This document shows, piece after piece, positions 51,422-59,740 of a stretch of DNA of 64,000 nucleotides (its first letter is position 1; each line of letters begins with the position of its first letter). The stretch comes from an uncultured Caryophanales bacterium. GTDB lineage: Bacteria; Bacillota_I; Bacilli_A; RFN20; CAG-826. Below the pieces are notes generated by a model, which saw only the letters and a program-made list of their open reading frames with translations, did no database searches and was not told the DNA's origin. The stretch is taken from positions 4,828 through 68,827 of the forward strand of contig CABQKC010000010.1 of the NCBI GenBank assembly GCA_902464635.1, in the 5' to 3' direction. Made by a program: the position numbers and the translations under genes.

Positions 51422-51949
51422 ATGCAACCGTATCAAGTAATTCTATTAGTATTGATGTTAATCGTATTCGCCTATATTGCCGCATTTTTATATGTTTTTT
51501 CCCATGCGAATGATTTTTCTATCGGCATAAAAAGAAAAAGCGATTCCCTTTCGGTTTTGCTAACTGAAAAGACTTTAGCTCTTTCTAATATTGATAGATT
51601 GTTCAAAAATAGCGGGGTCGTGTATTCGAATTCCCAAGATAAAGCAGTCGCCGAGATGAATAATATTAAACTAGATCATCCTAATTATGAAGAATTAATA
51701 AAAAGCATTTCTTCAATCAAGAATGTTGAAGGGGTGTTATCTAGTTTATCTATTGATAATCAATGGGTCTTAGTAGATGAAAATATTGGGATAGAAAAAG
51801 ATAGGGTTATTGATTTAGATAGGAATTTAAGAGCAGGCATTGCTTTATATAATGCCGATGTAATTGCCTATAATTACTGGCTTTCCATTCCTGGATATAG
51901 GTTAGCCATGTGTTTAATTGGATATAAAAAGAAGAAAGTCATTTCCTAG
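51422..51949 (+). CDS. LemA-like membrane protein
   Basis: The 175-residue protein has an N-terminal membrane segment (residues 5-28), a helical body and a LemA-like end (ALYNADVIAYNYWLSIPGYRLAM), echoing the YN..V..YN......P motif. TAAAAT lies 7 bases before the ATG; a ggag at 13 bases is too far to be certain. It overlaps the convergent ABC-F gene by 4 bases. The function of LemA proteins is unknown. Confidence 0.65.
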   Translation: MQPYQVILLVLMLIVFAYIAAFLYVFSHANDFSIGIKRKSDSLSVLLTEKTLALSNIDRLFKNSGVVYSNSQDKAVAEMNNIKLDHPNYEELIKSISSIKNVEGVLSSLSIDNQWVLVDENIGIEKDRVIDLDRNLRAGIALYNADVIAYNYWLSIPGYRLAMCLIGYKKKKVIS

Positions 51950-53478
51950 AAATTAAGTTCATAATCGACTAGGCCGTCATAGAAATCTTTTTCGTGTGAA
52001 ACTAATATTACTGCGCCAGGGAAGCGTTCAATCGCCTCAAATAAGGCATCTTTTGCCTTTTGGTCTAGGTGGTTAGTAGGCTCATCTAACATCAAGAAAT
52101 TGCTTTTCCTTAAAGTCATGATGGCAAATCTAGCTTTAGTAACTTCGCCTCCAGATAGTTCCTTCATCTTCCTTAATGCAAGTTCTTTTCTAACCCCAAC
52201 CGCGCCTAAAGCGCTTCTAATTTGGGTATTATTTAAATCTGGATATATTGAATGGACATATTCAAATGGAGACATGTTCAAATCCAATTTATCGTCTTGG
52301 TCAAAATAATTGATAACTGTTCCATCTAGCCATTTATAAGTCCCTCCTAAAGAAGGAATCTTATTCATGATTGTTTTTAATAAGGTAGTCTTACCAACCC
52401 CGTTTTGACCTAATATGGCAATCTTTTCTCCCTTTTTAAGGATAAAAGAAATCGGATCTAATAAAGGCTTTTCATAACCTATTTCAAGCTCATTTACTAT
52501 TAGAGGTTTTTCTCCGACTTGCTTTGAAAAAGGAAAAGAAAAGAATACACGTCCCTCCTCTTTTCCCGGAGTGGACATGATTTCAAGGTGCTCAAGTCTG
52601 GCGCGGTGACTTTTAGCCGCCTTGCTAGAAGTGGCCCTTACTATATGCTTTGCGATGAAATCTTCCTCTTTCTTAATATAACGTTGCTGGGCGTTATAGT
52701 TTTTCTCATATTGGATTTTATCTAATTCATGTTGGGTTTTATATTGTTCAAAAGTTCCCTTGTATCTAGTTAACGTCTTGTTTTCTAGACAAAAAACAAC
52801 CTCTGCGACTTGTTCTAAGAAAGCTTCGTCATGGCTAACTAATAAGAAAGCGCGTGGATAATCTTTTAAAAATGAAGCAAGCCAGGCAACTTGGTTTTGG
52901 TCAAGGAAGTTAGTAGGTTCATCCATTATCAAGACATCATGTTCTTCTAGAAGCATCTTGGCTAGATAGGCTTTTTCTCTTTGTCCAGAAGAAAGCAGGT
53001 GCAATTCTTTTGACAAATCTTCATCATTAAAGCCTAATCCATTGGTCAATTTACCTACCTTTTCTTGTAGATAATAGAATCCTGAATCAGAAAGGCGGTC
53101 TGCGATACGTTGGGCTTTATCTAATAATTTCTCAAAATCAGGCGGACACAAAGCTGCTTTTTCATAAAGGCTTTCCATTTGCTTTTCCAAATCGAATTGT
53201 CCCTTATAAACCCCATAAAGATAATCGCTTACCTTCATGTCTTGCTTTACTTTTAGTTGTTGATCTAGATAGGAGTAGGTGACTCCTCCTTCCCAGATTA
53301 CTTTTCCTTCGTCCGGCTTTAAATCTCCAACTGCGATTGAAAGCAATGTGGATTTACCACATCCATTTACCCCGACTAGGCAAGCATGTTCTCCGCGGTT
53401 TAATTTCAAGGATACATTTGAATATAGTTCCTTGTCAGAGTAGTTAAATTTGATATTGTTTAATTCAAGTAAGGCCAT
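51946..53478 (-). CDS. ABC-F family ATPase
   Basis: The 510-residue cytosolic protein has two ABC domains: Walker A GVNGCGKST and GQNGVGKTT, signatures LSSGQREKAYLAKML and LSGGEVTKARFAIM, and Walker B/Q-loop DEPTNFLD and DEPTNHLD, with a linker of about 80 residues between. ABC-F proteins act on the ribosomal E site in translation quality control or antibiotic protection. The subtype (EttA, Uup, YbiT, ARE) is not clear; no drug-resistance context is seen. Confidence 0.92.
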   Translation of the reverse strand: MALLELNNIKFNYSDKELYSNVSLKLNRGEHACLVGVNGCGKSTLLSIAVGDLKPDEGKVIWEGGVTYSYLDQQLKVKQDMKVSDYLYGVYKGQFDLEKQMESLYEKAALCPPDFEKLLDKAQRIADRLSDSGFYYLQEKVGKLTNGLGFNDEDLSKELHLLSSGQREKAYLAKMLLEEHDVLIMDEPTNFLDQNQVAWLASFLKDYPRAFLLVSHDEAFLEQVAEVVFCLENKTLTRYKGTFEQYKTQHELDKIQYEKNYNAQQRYIKKEEDFIAKHIVRATSSKAAKSHRARLEHLEIMSTPGKEEGRVFFSFPFSKQVGEKPLIVNELEIGYEKPLLDPISFILKKGEKIAILGQNGVGKTTLLKTIMNKIPSLGGTYKWLDGTVINYFDQDDKLDLNMSPFEYVHSIYPDLNNTQIRSALGAVGVRKELALRKMKELSGGEVTKARFAIMTLRKSNFLMLDEPTNHLDQKAKDALFEAIERFPGAVILVSHEKDFYDGLVDYELNF

Positions 53479-53587
53479 AAGCCTACATATATTATCAAAC
53501 TAATTATCTTTTAGATATTTTTTAAATTTATTTTCTATCCATCAAACAAATCATTATCTATAATATTTTCCGTTTTGGAGGTTTTTT

Positions 53588-54172
53588 ATGGCAACAAAAG
53601 AAAAAACTAAATCAAGTGTAAAATTGAGTAGGGCTCATATTTTCTTCCTAGTCGCAGGATTATTGCTATTAGTTCGTTTCTTAGTAAATGGGGGAGTACC
53701 TAGTTTAAATGATCCGCTTAAGTTTGTAGTGGGCATATTTGAGCTTATATTAATTATCGGATTCTACGTATTCTTTTTAGTAGGTGCGAAGAGCTGCTCA
53801 GGCACATTAAGGGCATTTGCTCCCGCATTGCTATTAATTATCATCGACGGACAATATAGTTCAGTAGCAGGGAACAATGCTGCAAGCAATGTTATTAATA
53901 GCATTGCCAAGATGGCATATCTATTAATAATTGTCTGCGGATTCGTATTTTTATTTATCCATCATAAATTAGTCGGCATGGTATTTGCTTATGGTAGCTT
54001 TGTCTATGGTTTATTTATCCTAGTTTCCTATATAGTCACCGCGATTATGGATGGGGTAAATGGAACATTCTCTTGGCAAGCAATGCTAGATGCTATGCTT
54101 TTATTCTTTGGTTTTGCGTTAGTATTTGCTGGGTCTTATCTAACTACTAAAAACAAAGACTGGAGTATCTAA
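53588..54172 (+). CDS. Multi-span membrane protein, unknown
   Basis: The 194-residue protein has a short basic N-terminus and about six membrane segments (roughly 17-37, 45-67, 72-90, 103-125, 128-156, 168-188). A ggagg site precedes the ATG. It stands alone between divergent and convergent neighbours. I do not recognise the family. Confidence 0.7.
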   Translation: MATKEKTKSSVKLSRAHIFFLVAGLLLLVRFLVNGGVPSLNDPLKFVVGIFELILIIGFYVFFLVGAKSCSGTLRAFAPALLLIIIDGQYSSVAGNNAASNVINSIAKMAYLLIIVCGFVFLFIHHKLVGMVFAYGSFVYGLFILVSYIVTAIMDGVNGTFSWQAMLDAMLLFFGFALVFAGSYLTTKNKDWSI

Positions 54173-54191
54173 TTAATTCATTCAAAACGAA

Positions 54192-54223
54192 AGGCACCTA
54201 GATAATTCTGGGTGTCTTTTTTA
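54192..54223 (+). terminator. Terminator after the membrane protein gene
   Basis: AGGCACC (54192-54198) pairs with GGTGTCT (54211-54217, one G-T pair), followed by TTTTTT. Confidence 0.75.
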
Positions 54224-54325
54224 TTAATACATGGGTCGCTTATTTTTGATTAGAAATTAAAAATCTTTGTACAGTGTTTAACTTCTTTAGGTTTAAATGC
54301 TTGATATTGTTTAAGCCAATTCGTA

Positions 54326-54507
54326 TATAATAAAGATGCTCAACCGAGCAAAATAAAGAGGCCTATTTTGTCCCCCTACATTATGCATTCGGAGCTCTGA
54401 CTGAGGATAGTTGTTGTTGAAAGCCCACACTGGAGTGGGAATCCTGATACTTGACCAAGAGCCCCACCTCCCGCTTGGAGAGGGTAGCACAGGGCTTCTT
54501 TTTCTTT
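54326..54507 (+). ncRNA. Free-standing structured RNA (6S-like candidate)
   Basis: TATAAT (54326-54331) predicts an RNA of about 165 bases from near 54338. A 5' hairpin TGCTC-AACC-GAGCA (54337-54350) is followed by a closing stem AAAGAGGCC (54355-54363) with GGCTTCTTT (54493-54501), one G-T pair. Inside, GCTCT pairs with AGAGC, AGGAT with ATCCT, and CCCAC with GTGGG. The 3' end AGCCC...GGGCT plus TTTTTCTTTTT is an alternative terminator. No plus-strand gene follows, so it is not a riboswitch. The layout suits 6S RNA, but I cannot confirm the class. Confidence 0.5.
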
Positions 54508-55977
54508 TTATTTTATCGTGGATAGTTTTGCCTTCGCGTATTGGCTAAAACTAAGGTTATTCGCATTATCTTTATTCGAATTAGATAAATGGAATTGGCT
54601 AGAGAAAGCATTGAATCTATCAACATCTAAGTATTTATTAGCAAAAGAAATACAATAGGATTCATATCTTTCTTTGTATTCCTTTATGACTGGATATGAT
54701 TTCGATTTAGATGAATTTTTATCTTCAATAATTAATCTCCATAGCAAAGGGTTAGGTTGTTCTTTATTAGAAGAGCCAAGTTCTTGATGTGTGTAGTTAT
54801 ATGGAATGTTTTCCATATGTATTTCCCAGTCCTTTAATATTCCTAGACACCTATCGAAATCATAAGGAATGAAACTCATCTTGTTTGTCTTGGAATTGAA
54901 ATAAATATAGTAATTATTTGAATTATTCCTTGAATCGTCAGGATTTCCCATTACCCAGCACATGGCTTGGTATTTTAATATTTGATCTACTTCAATTAAT
55001 GAATCTAGTGTTGTTTTAAATGTCTCTGCAGCGGATTTATCATCATTAACCGTATTGATTAGGTTTTCTAAAATGCTGTGGTTAGGTTCTTTATCATTAG
55101 TTTTTAAATCATAAGAAGGATGATAGTTAGGCGATTCAACTCCGATTTTAGAGATGCTATCTTTAGTTAAAGAAGCAGGACCCATATTTGTATATGTTGA
55201 TTTATATAGGTTTCCTTTTGCTTCGTCTTTGCTTAAACGTTTTTTAAGGAAGTCTTTATCAATTGTTTCCATTAACTGATAAGTTTGGGTCAAAGTATCG
55301 GACTCAGATTTGATATTAACTTTTACAAGATTTACATGTTGGGCAAATATTCCTTCATTAGCAAAAGCATCGTAGGCATATATTTGCTTTGTAAATGTTA
55401 GATCGCTTTCTTTATTCCATTTAAGGTCGAATTTTTGTTGATTTGCAAAAAGTCTATTTTTCCTTTTGCTACGTTCTTCTTTATCTTCCCAAGAACGAAC
55501 ATAATAATCGTTATCGCTAGAATCATCAAAAGTTTGTTTCAAAGACAATTTTAAATGAATGGGTGCTCTAAATTTACCATTTTCATCAACAAAATTTTCA
55601 TTCCTAGATGAATTTCCCTTCATTCTTGCACCGACTTCATCGAATGTATAAATTCTCCCATTTAAATTAACTTCCATCTTACATGGGTGATACATTTCTT
55701 TTTTATATTCATCAGAAGAATACTTGGCTAATTTATATATGGCTTGATTTGTAAAATCTAAGTTTATCTCGACTTTAGAGGTCGGATTAAAAATCTCTTC
55801 GTATAATTCTTCTTGGGTCTTGCCCTCTTCTAAAACGGAAGAAGAGACATTTGAAGTTGTAGAACTGTCTTTACTGGAATCTTTTTCCTCGTTAGAACTA
55901 CTGATTCCAAGGGTAAACGAACAACTACATACTCCAAATATTGATACAGCCCCTAAAGATATTAGTAATTTTTTCAT
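54508..55977 (-). CDS. CotH-like kinase lipoprotein
   Basis: The 489-residue protein has a lipoprotein signal (SIFGVCSC) followed by a Ser/Thr-rich linker (residues 20-50). The rest matches the CotH fold: GARMKGNSSRNE, TQTYQLMETIDKDFLKK and GNPDDSRNNSNNYYIYFN...FIPYDFDRCLGI. CotH proteins are atypical kinases, first known from spore coats, but a lipoprotein form suggests a role at the cell surface. No spore genes are seen. An aagga site precedes the ATG; the stop abuts the RNA candidate on the other strand. Confidence 0.85.
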   Translation of the reverse strand: MKKLLISLGAVSIFGVCSCSFTLGISSSNEEKDSSKDSSTTSNVSSSVLEEGKTQEELYEEIFNPTSKVEINLDFTNQAIYKLAKYSSDEYKKEMYHPCKMEVNLNGRIYTFDEVGARMKGNSSRNENFVDENGKFRAPIHLKLSLKQTFDDSSDNDYYVRSWEDKEERSKRKNRLFANQQKFDLKWNKESDLTFTKQIYAYDAFANEGIFAQHVNLVKVNIKSESDTLTQTYQLMETIDKDFLKKRLSKDEAKGNLYKSTYTNMGPASLTKDSISKIGVESPNYHPSYDLKTNDKEPNHSILENLINTVNDDKSAAETFKTTLDSLIEVDQILKYQAMCWVMGNPDDSRNNSNNYYIYFNSKTNKMSFIPYDFDRCLGILKDWEIHMENIPYNYTHQELGSSNKEQPNPLLWRLIIEDKNSSKSKSYPVIKEYKERYESYCISFANKYLDVDRFNAFSSQFHLSNSNKDNANNLSFSQYAKAKLSTIK

Positions 55978-56033
55978 ATAATTTTTCCTTTATTTGATTT
56001 GGTTAAAATAATATAGGTTATGATTAATTTTTT

Positions 56034-56495
56034 CTATAATTTATACCCAAAATAAACCCTTCCGGTTTCAATTGAAGCATTTAGTTTCTTATAGAATTCG
56101 ATTGAAGAAGTGTTCCAATCAAGGCAACTCCATTCCATTTCTGTATATCCTTCATCTTTAATTAATTTAGAAAGCTGATAGAAAAATTCTTTTCCTAATC
56201 CTTGATGACGATATTCAGGCTTTATAAATAAATCTTCTAAATGTACTTTTGCCTTTCCTGAAAAAGAAGAAAAGATTGGATAATAAATCGCATAACCTAA
56301 TGGATTACCTTCATTATTTTCTGCAATAATGGCAGTGGCTATATGTCTTTTAAATAACATGTATTCAAGATCTTCAATTGAAGCAGTCATGTCGTTTGGC
56401 CTTTTTTCATAGGAAGCCAATCCATTTATTAATTCATATAGTAATGTAATGTCTTTTTCGCTTGTTTTTCTTATCTTTAAATTTGTTTGTTCCAT
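56034..56495 (-). CDS. GNAT acetyltransferase
   Basis: The 153-residue protein has the GNAT acetyl-CoA fold with LEDLFIKPEYRHQGLGKEFF (motif A, Q/RxxGxG) and ending in NTSSIEFYKKLNA. It resembles the diamine/spermidine N-acetyltransferase branch (VHLEDLFI...), but the substrate cannot be assigned. The ribosome site is weak (agga, 10 bases). Confidence 0.85.
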   Translation of the reverse strand: MEQTNLKIRKTSEKDITLLYELINGLASYEKRPNDMTASIEDLEYMLFKRHIATAIIAENNEGNPLGYAIYYPIFSSFSGKAKVHLEDLFIKPEYRHQGLGKEFFYQLSKLIKDEGYTEMEWSCLDWNTSSIEFYKKLNASIETGRVYFGYKL

Positions 56496-56647
56496 TGCTT
56501 TATGTTCCTAGAAGTTTTAGTTGTTTTACTTTTTCTTAATCGTATTTTCTGTGGGTTCCCACGTTTTTTACGATTAGAGAACTTTAAGAAGATAATTTCT
56601 AAATCCAGTTTATGCTTATAAAGTAACATTTATAAGTTGTTTTTAAA

Positions 56648-56672
56648 TAAAAATCGCACATTTCAGTGCGAT
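56648..56672 (-). terminator. Terminator of tRNA-Leu(GAG)
   Basis: On the minus strand ATCGCAC-tgaaat-GTGCGAT is followed by TTTTATTT. Confidence 0.85.
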
Positions 56673-56684
56673 TAGTATCAATTT

Positions 56685-56768
56685 TGGTGCGGGAGATGAG
56701 ACTTGAACTCACACCGGTTTCCCGATACGCCCCTCAAACGTACGCGTCTACCATTCCGCCACTCCCGC
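56685..56768 (-). tRNA. tRNA-Leu (anticodon GAG)
   Basis: Acceptor GCGGGAG/CTCCCGC-A-CCA, anticodon GAG in loop TTGAGGG closed by TACGT/GCGTA, and variable arm CGG-GAAA-CCG. CCA is encoded. It is a single-gene unit with its own promoter and terminator. Confidence 0.92.
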
Positions 56769-56778
56769 GGCAAGAGAG

Positions 56779-56807
56779 ATTATAGTGATAGATACTCTCT
56801 TTTGCAA
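56779..56807 (-). promoter_or_regulatory. tRNA-Leu(GAG) promoter
   Basis: On the minus strand TTGCAA (56807-56802) and TATAAT (56784-56779) are exactly 17 bases apart, about 11 bases before the mature tRNA start. Confidence 0.8.
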
Positions 56808-56815
56808 ATACTTTA

Positions 56816-58336
56816 TTAAGCAAAGGACGGGAAGAACATGCACGCCATAAGGAAATATATCAATAATGTCGTGACATCCATGACAGTTGTTAATAGAGGT
56901 TGGGCTAATAAAGCTGGGTCTTTTTTAATCGCAGCAGCACCCATGCATAATAATGTTCCGATTATTTTGGAAACTGAAATCGCTGCAAACATTGTAACGG
57001 ATACTAAAGCAGAGAAGGTCAAGGCATGTATTGCAAATTCTCCAGCAAGAGGACCTTTAAAGGCATTTCCGTTCCAGATTGTATAATTGCTAAAATCGTA
57101 ATTGACTCCATTTGGATCGCCGACTTGGCCAAGGCTAACTATTCCAGTATATTGTTCAAGAGTAATCCAAACAAAGGCGAACAAAGCAACAAAAGCAGCG
57201 ATAAGAACTGAACTTCTGAACTCTTTCCAAAGTACTTTTAGTGTCTCTTTTGGGGTGAATTCTTTCATGGCAAGGCTTCTAATCATCATACCGGTAGTTT
57301 GTCCTCCGGCGTTTCCACCTGTATCCATTAAAGTAGGTACAAAGGAAATTAGAATTGGAAGGTGGGTGAATATAGTTTGTAGTTCAAGCCTATTTAGTAC
57401 CATGGTAGTAAATGTGCCTAATATTAATAAGACAATAATCCAAGGGAAACACTTCTTGGCGTTTTCCCATATTTTCATTTCCATATAAGGCTTTTCGGTT
57501 GGCTCCATGTTGGTCATACGGGCAAAGTCTTCATTGGATTCTTCAGTCATGACATCGACAGCGTCATCGATAGTAATGACACCGACTAGCCTTTGATCTT
57601 CGTTTAATACAGCAAGGGCATTTAAGTCATAACGTCTAAACATTTGACCAACTTCTTCTTGGTCGGTATTAGTAGAAACAGAAACAACGTCCTGATTCAT
57701 TATTTCATTTAGTTTTTGATCAGGGGTAGCAAATATTAAATCATCAAGGTCAACAGTTCCGACAAAATGTCTAGAAGAGTTCCTAACAAATATTGTATAG
57801 ACAGTTTCGGCATCTTTCCCTCTCGCTCTTATTTCTTTCATGGCAGAGGATACAGTAGTGGTATCTAGGAATTCTAGATATTCGGTGGTCATGATTGAAC
57901 CAGCCGTGTCATCTTGGTAATTTAGCAAGGTATTGATGTCTTTTCTCATGTCCTTGTCTGCAGCTTTTAATACTCTTGATGCTAGATTTGCAGGCATATC
58001 ACCTACTGTATCGGCAACGTCATCGGCAGACTGGGCGTTAATTAAAGGGACTAGTTCCTTATCAGTCATTGTCTTGATAAGGTTTTCTTTGCTTTCTTGG
58101 CTTAGATCATCAAAGAAATCTGCTGTATAAGATGATTCGACATTTCTAAAAATATAGATAAGTTCGCTTGGCTCTAATTCATCGGCAGCTTCAGCAATAT
58201 CGATATTAGGGACACGCTTAAAAACATCGCGAAGCCCTGATCGATTTTTTTCTCTAATGAGAGTTTGTAGTTCTTCTGTTGTAATTTCCGCTACGGTAAC
58301 GGAAGTATTTTTTTCATTATTTTCGTTTTCCTTCAT
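56816..58336 (-). CDS. mgtE: MgtE magnesium transporter
   Basis: MgtE is a Mg2+ channel gated by cytosolic Mg2+. The 506-residue protein has the N superhelical domain (residues 20-140), a CBS pair (about 145-265), the plug helix, and five C-terminal membrane segments with PTLMDTGGNAGGQTTGMMIR lining the pore. An aaggagg site precedes the ATG. No M-box riboswitch is visible upstream. Confidence 0.95.
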   Translation of the reverse strand: MKENENNEKNTSVTVAEITTEELQTLIREKNRSGLRDVFKRVPNIDIAEAADELEPSELIYIFRNVESSYTADFFDDLSQESKENLIKTMTDKELVPLINAQSADDVADTVGDMPANLASRVLKAADKDMRKDINTLLNYQDDTAGSIMTTEYLEFLDTTTVSSAMKEIRARGKDAETVYTIFVRNSSRHFVGTVDLDDLIFATPDQKLNEIMNQDVVSVSTNTDQEEVGQMFRRYDLNALAVLNEDQRLVGVITIDDAVDVMTEESNEDFARMTNMEPTEKPYMEMKIWENAKKCFPWIIVLLILGTFTTMVLNRLELQTIFTHLPILISFVPTLMDTGGNAGGQTTGMMIRSLAMKEFTPKETLKVLWKEFRSSVLIAAFVALFAFVWITLEQYTGIVSLGQVGDPNGVNYDFSNYTIWNGNAFKGPLAGEFAIHALTFSALVSVTMFAAISVSKIIGTLLCMGAAAIKKDPALLAQPLLTTVMDVTTLLIYFLMACMFFPSFA

Positions 58337-58500
58337 ATCAAGGCTCCTCCTTTACCGAAATAGGATACCTTATTTATCCATTTTTGGTTAGAAAAAAAAG
58401 ATATTCTTTTTGTTTTTTCTTTTCTAATTTAGGGAAATTATCTCGAAAAGATAAAAAATAGAACTATAATTGAACCGTTAATTGGAGATTTTATTTATTT

Positions 58501-59196
58501 ATGGAAAAACAAATCTTAGTCGAAACTAGTGCACGTCACATCCATTTAGACCAAAAAGCCTTTGATTATCTAATGGATGCCAAAGAAGGCGAACATGCCG
58601 TCTTAAACAAAAAGAAGGATTTATCCCAACCTGGGCAATATGCTTCTGATGTCAAACTCAATTTAGTCGGCCCAGTCAATCCAAAAACTGGCAAGCCAAG
58701 AGTCATCAATGGAGTTACTATCCTTGGACCTTTAAGGAATCTAAACCAAATCGAATTATCCGCTACAGATGCAAGAACATTAGGCGTAGCCGCTCCTATT
58801 AGACTTTCTGGAGATGTCAAAGGTAGTGGGGCTGTTACTATTGTTAACCCTGCAAATGGCAAAGAATTGCATCTAGAAGAAGGTGTCATCGTTGCTAAGC
58901 GTCATATCCACATGACTCCGGAAGATGCCAAGGAATTCAATGTTCAAGATGGTGAATCCGTCATGGTTTATGTCAAGACCCCAGAAAGAGAAACTATTTT
59001 TGGTGATACCATTGTCCGTGTTTCCCCAAAATTCTCTCTTGCCATGCATATTGATACCGATGAAAGCAATGCCGCTAATGCTAGTGGATTAGTCTATGGC
59101 ACCTTAGTTGGATTTGCTTCTAACTGTGGATGCGATGATGGTCACTGTTGCCATGAAGGCGAAGAACACCATTGCTGCTGCCACGAGGATAAATAA
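58501..59196 (+). CDS. pduL: PduL-type phosphotransacylase with Cys/His-rich tail
   Basis: PduL transfers acyl groups between CoA and phosphate; stand-alone forms replace Pta in acetate formation. The 231-residue protein has the two zinc-site HxH blocks, TSARHIHL and AKRHIHM, and the GPLRNLNQIELSATDARTLG region. Residues 209-231 form an unusual tail with 7 Cys and 5 His (CGCDDGHCCHEGEEHHCCCH), not part of the PTAC fold. No microcompartment signal peptide or shell genes are seen. A ggag site lies before the ATG. TAATG joins it to the TSCPD gene. Confidence 0.9.
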   Translation: MEKQILVETSARHIHLDQKAFDYLMDAKEGEHAVLNKKKDLSQPGQYASDVKLNLVGPVNPKTGKPRVINGVTILGPLRNLNQIELSATDARTLGVAAPIRLSGDVKGSGAVTIVNPANGKELHLEEGVIVAKRHIHMTPEDAKEFNVQDGESVMVYVKTPERETIFGDTIVRVSPKFSLAMHIDTDESNAANASGLVYGTLVGFASNCGCDDGHCCHEGEEHHCCCHEDK

Positions 59197-59453
59197 TGAC
59201 TTATACCTATAAGCCAGAAAATGTCTGCTCAAGGCAATTTGATTTCGAAATCGAAGATGGCGTCATTAAATCCTTTGTCGCTACTTATGGATGCAATGGA
59301 AACCTTCAAGGAATCGGCTCCTTATTAAAGGGAATGAAAGTTGAAGACGCTATCGCTAAATTAGAAGGAATAAAATGCAGGGGTTCTAGAGGTGGAGAGA
59401 CTTCTTGCCCTGACCAAATTTCTAGAGCCTTAAAAGCATATTTAGCAAAATAA
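59196..59453 (+). CDS. TSCPD-domain protein (TIGR03905-like)
   Basis: The 85-residue protein contains the TSCPD signature (GGETSCPDQISRAL) and further Cys at C11, C33 and in GIKCRGS, in the pattern of the small TIGR03905 family related to the end of class II ribonucleotide reductases. The function is unknown; metal or redox binding is plausible. It is coupled to pduL by a one-base overlap. Confidence 0.8.
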   Translation: MTYTYKPENVCSRQFDFEIEDGVIKSFVATYGCNGNLQGIGSLLKGMKVEDAIAKLEGIKCRGSRGGETSCPDQISRALKAYLAK

Positions 59454-59461
59454 ATTATTAC

Positions 59462-59497
59462 AGGCCGTTATTGTTATGATGATAGCGGTCTTTTTCT
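59462..59497 (+). terminator. Terminator after the TSCPD gene
   Basis: AGGCCGTTAT (59462-59471) pairs with ATAGCGGTCT (59482-59491) with two G-T pairs, then TTTTTC. Confidence 0.8.
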
Positions 59498-59549
59498 TTA
59501 TGTTTAAGCTAGTTTTTAAAATCTAGGCTTGTTTAGTCTTACTAATGAA

Positions 59550-59740
59550 TATAAACTTATGCCACTGACGAAAGCCAGGCATCAAGAAGCGCCTATAACT
59601 AGCTAACCATGGCGCTAGCAACTCCGCTATAGCGGTAAGTGCTTGCTAGTAGCCTCTCCCCCTAGAGGAACGATGTCTGGAGGAAACTATAATAGTCTTC
59701 CACCTAGCGGGGAGGATTTTTGTTGGGGAAGGATAAAAAT
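59550..59740 (+). promoter_or_regulatory. Structured metK leader, candidate riboswitch of unknown class
   Basis: TATAAA (59550-59555) predicts a start near 59561. A 9-bp stem CCAGGCATC (59575-59583) with GATGTCTGG (59672-59680) encloses three hairpins: GCGCC/GGCGC (59589-59615), CTAGCAA/TTGCTAG (59615-59649, holding CCGCTATAGCGG) and CCTCT/AGAGG (59653-59668). An alternative stem CCTC.CCC..CTAG (59653-59665) with CTAGCGGGGAGG (59704-59715) followed by ATTTTTG would act as terminator. Position before metK suggests SAM control. It does not match SAM-I, SAM-II or SMK as I know them. Confidence 0.6.

Noticed and set aside
54470..54500. T-box-like string AGGGTAGCAC near the end of the RNA candidate
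   Set aside because: It differs from the conserved GGGUGGNACCGCG, and there is no gene on the plus strand downstream to be regulated.
59562..59700. Hammerhead ribozyme in the metK leader (CTGACGA ... GAAAC ... GTC)
   Set aside because: The core strings are present and a good stem II exists, but the strands beside CTGACGA and after GTC do not pair as stem I.
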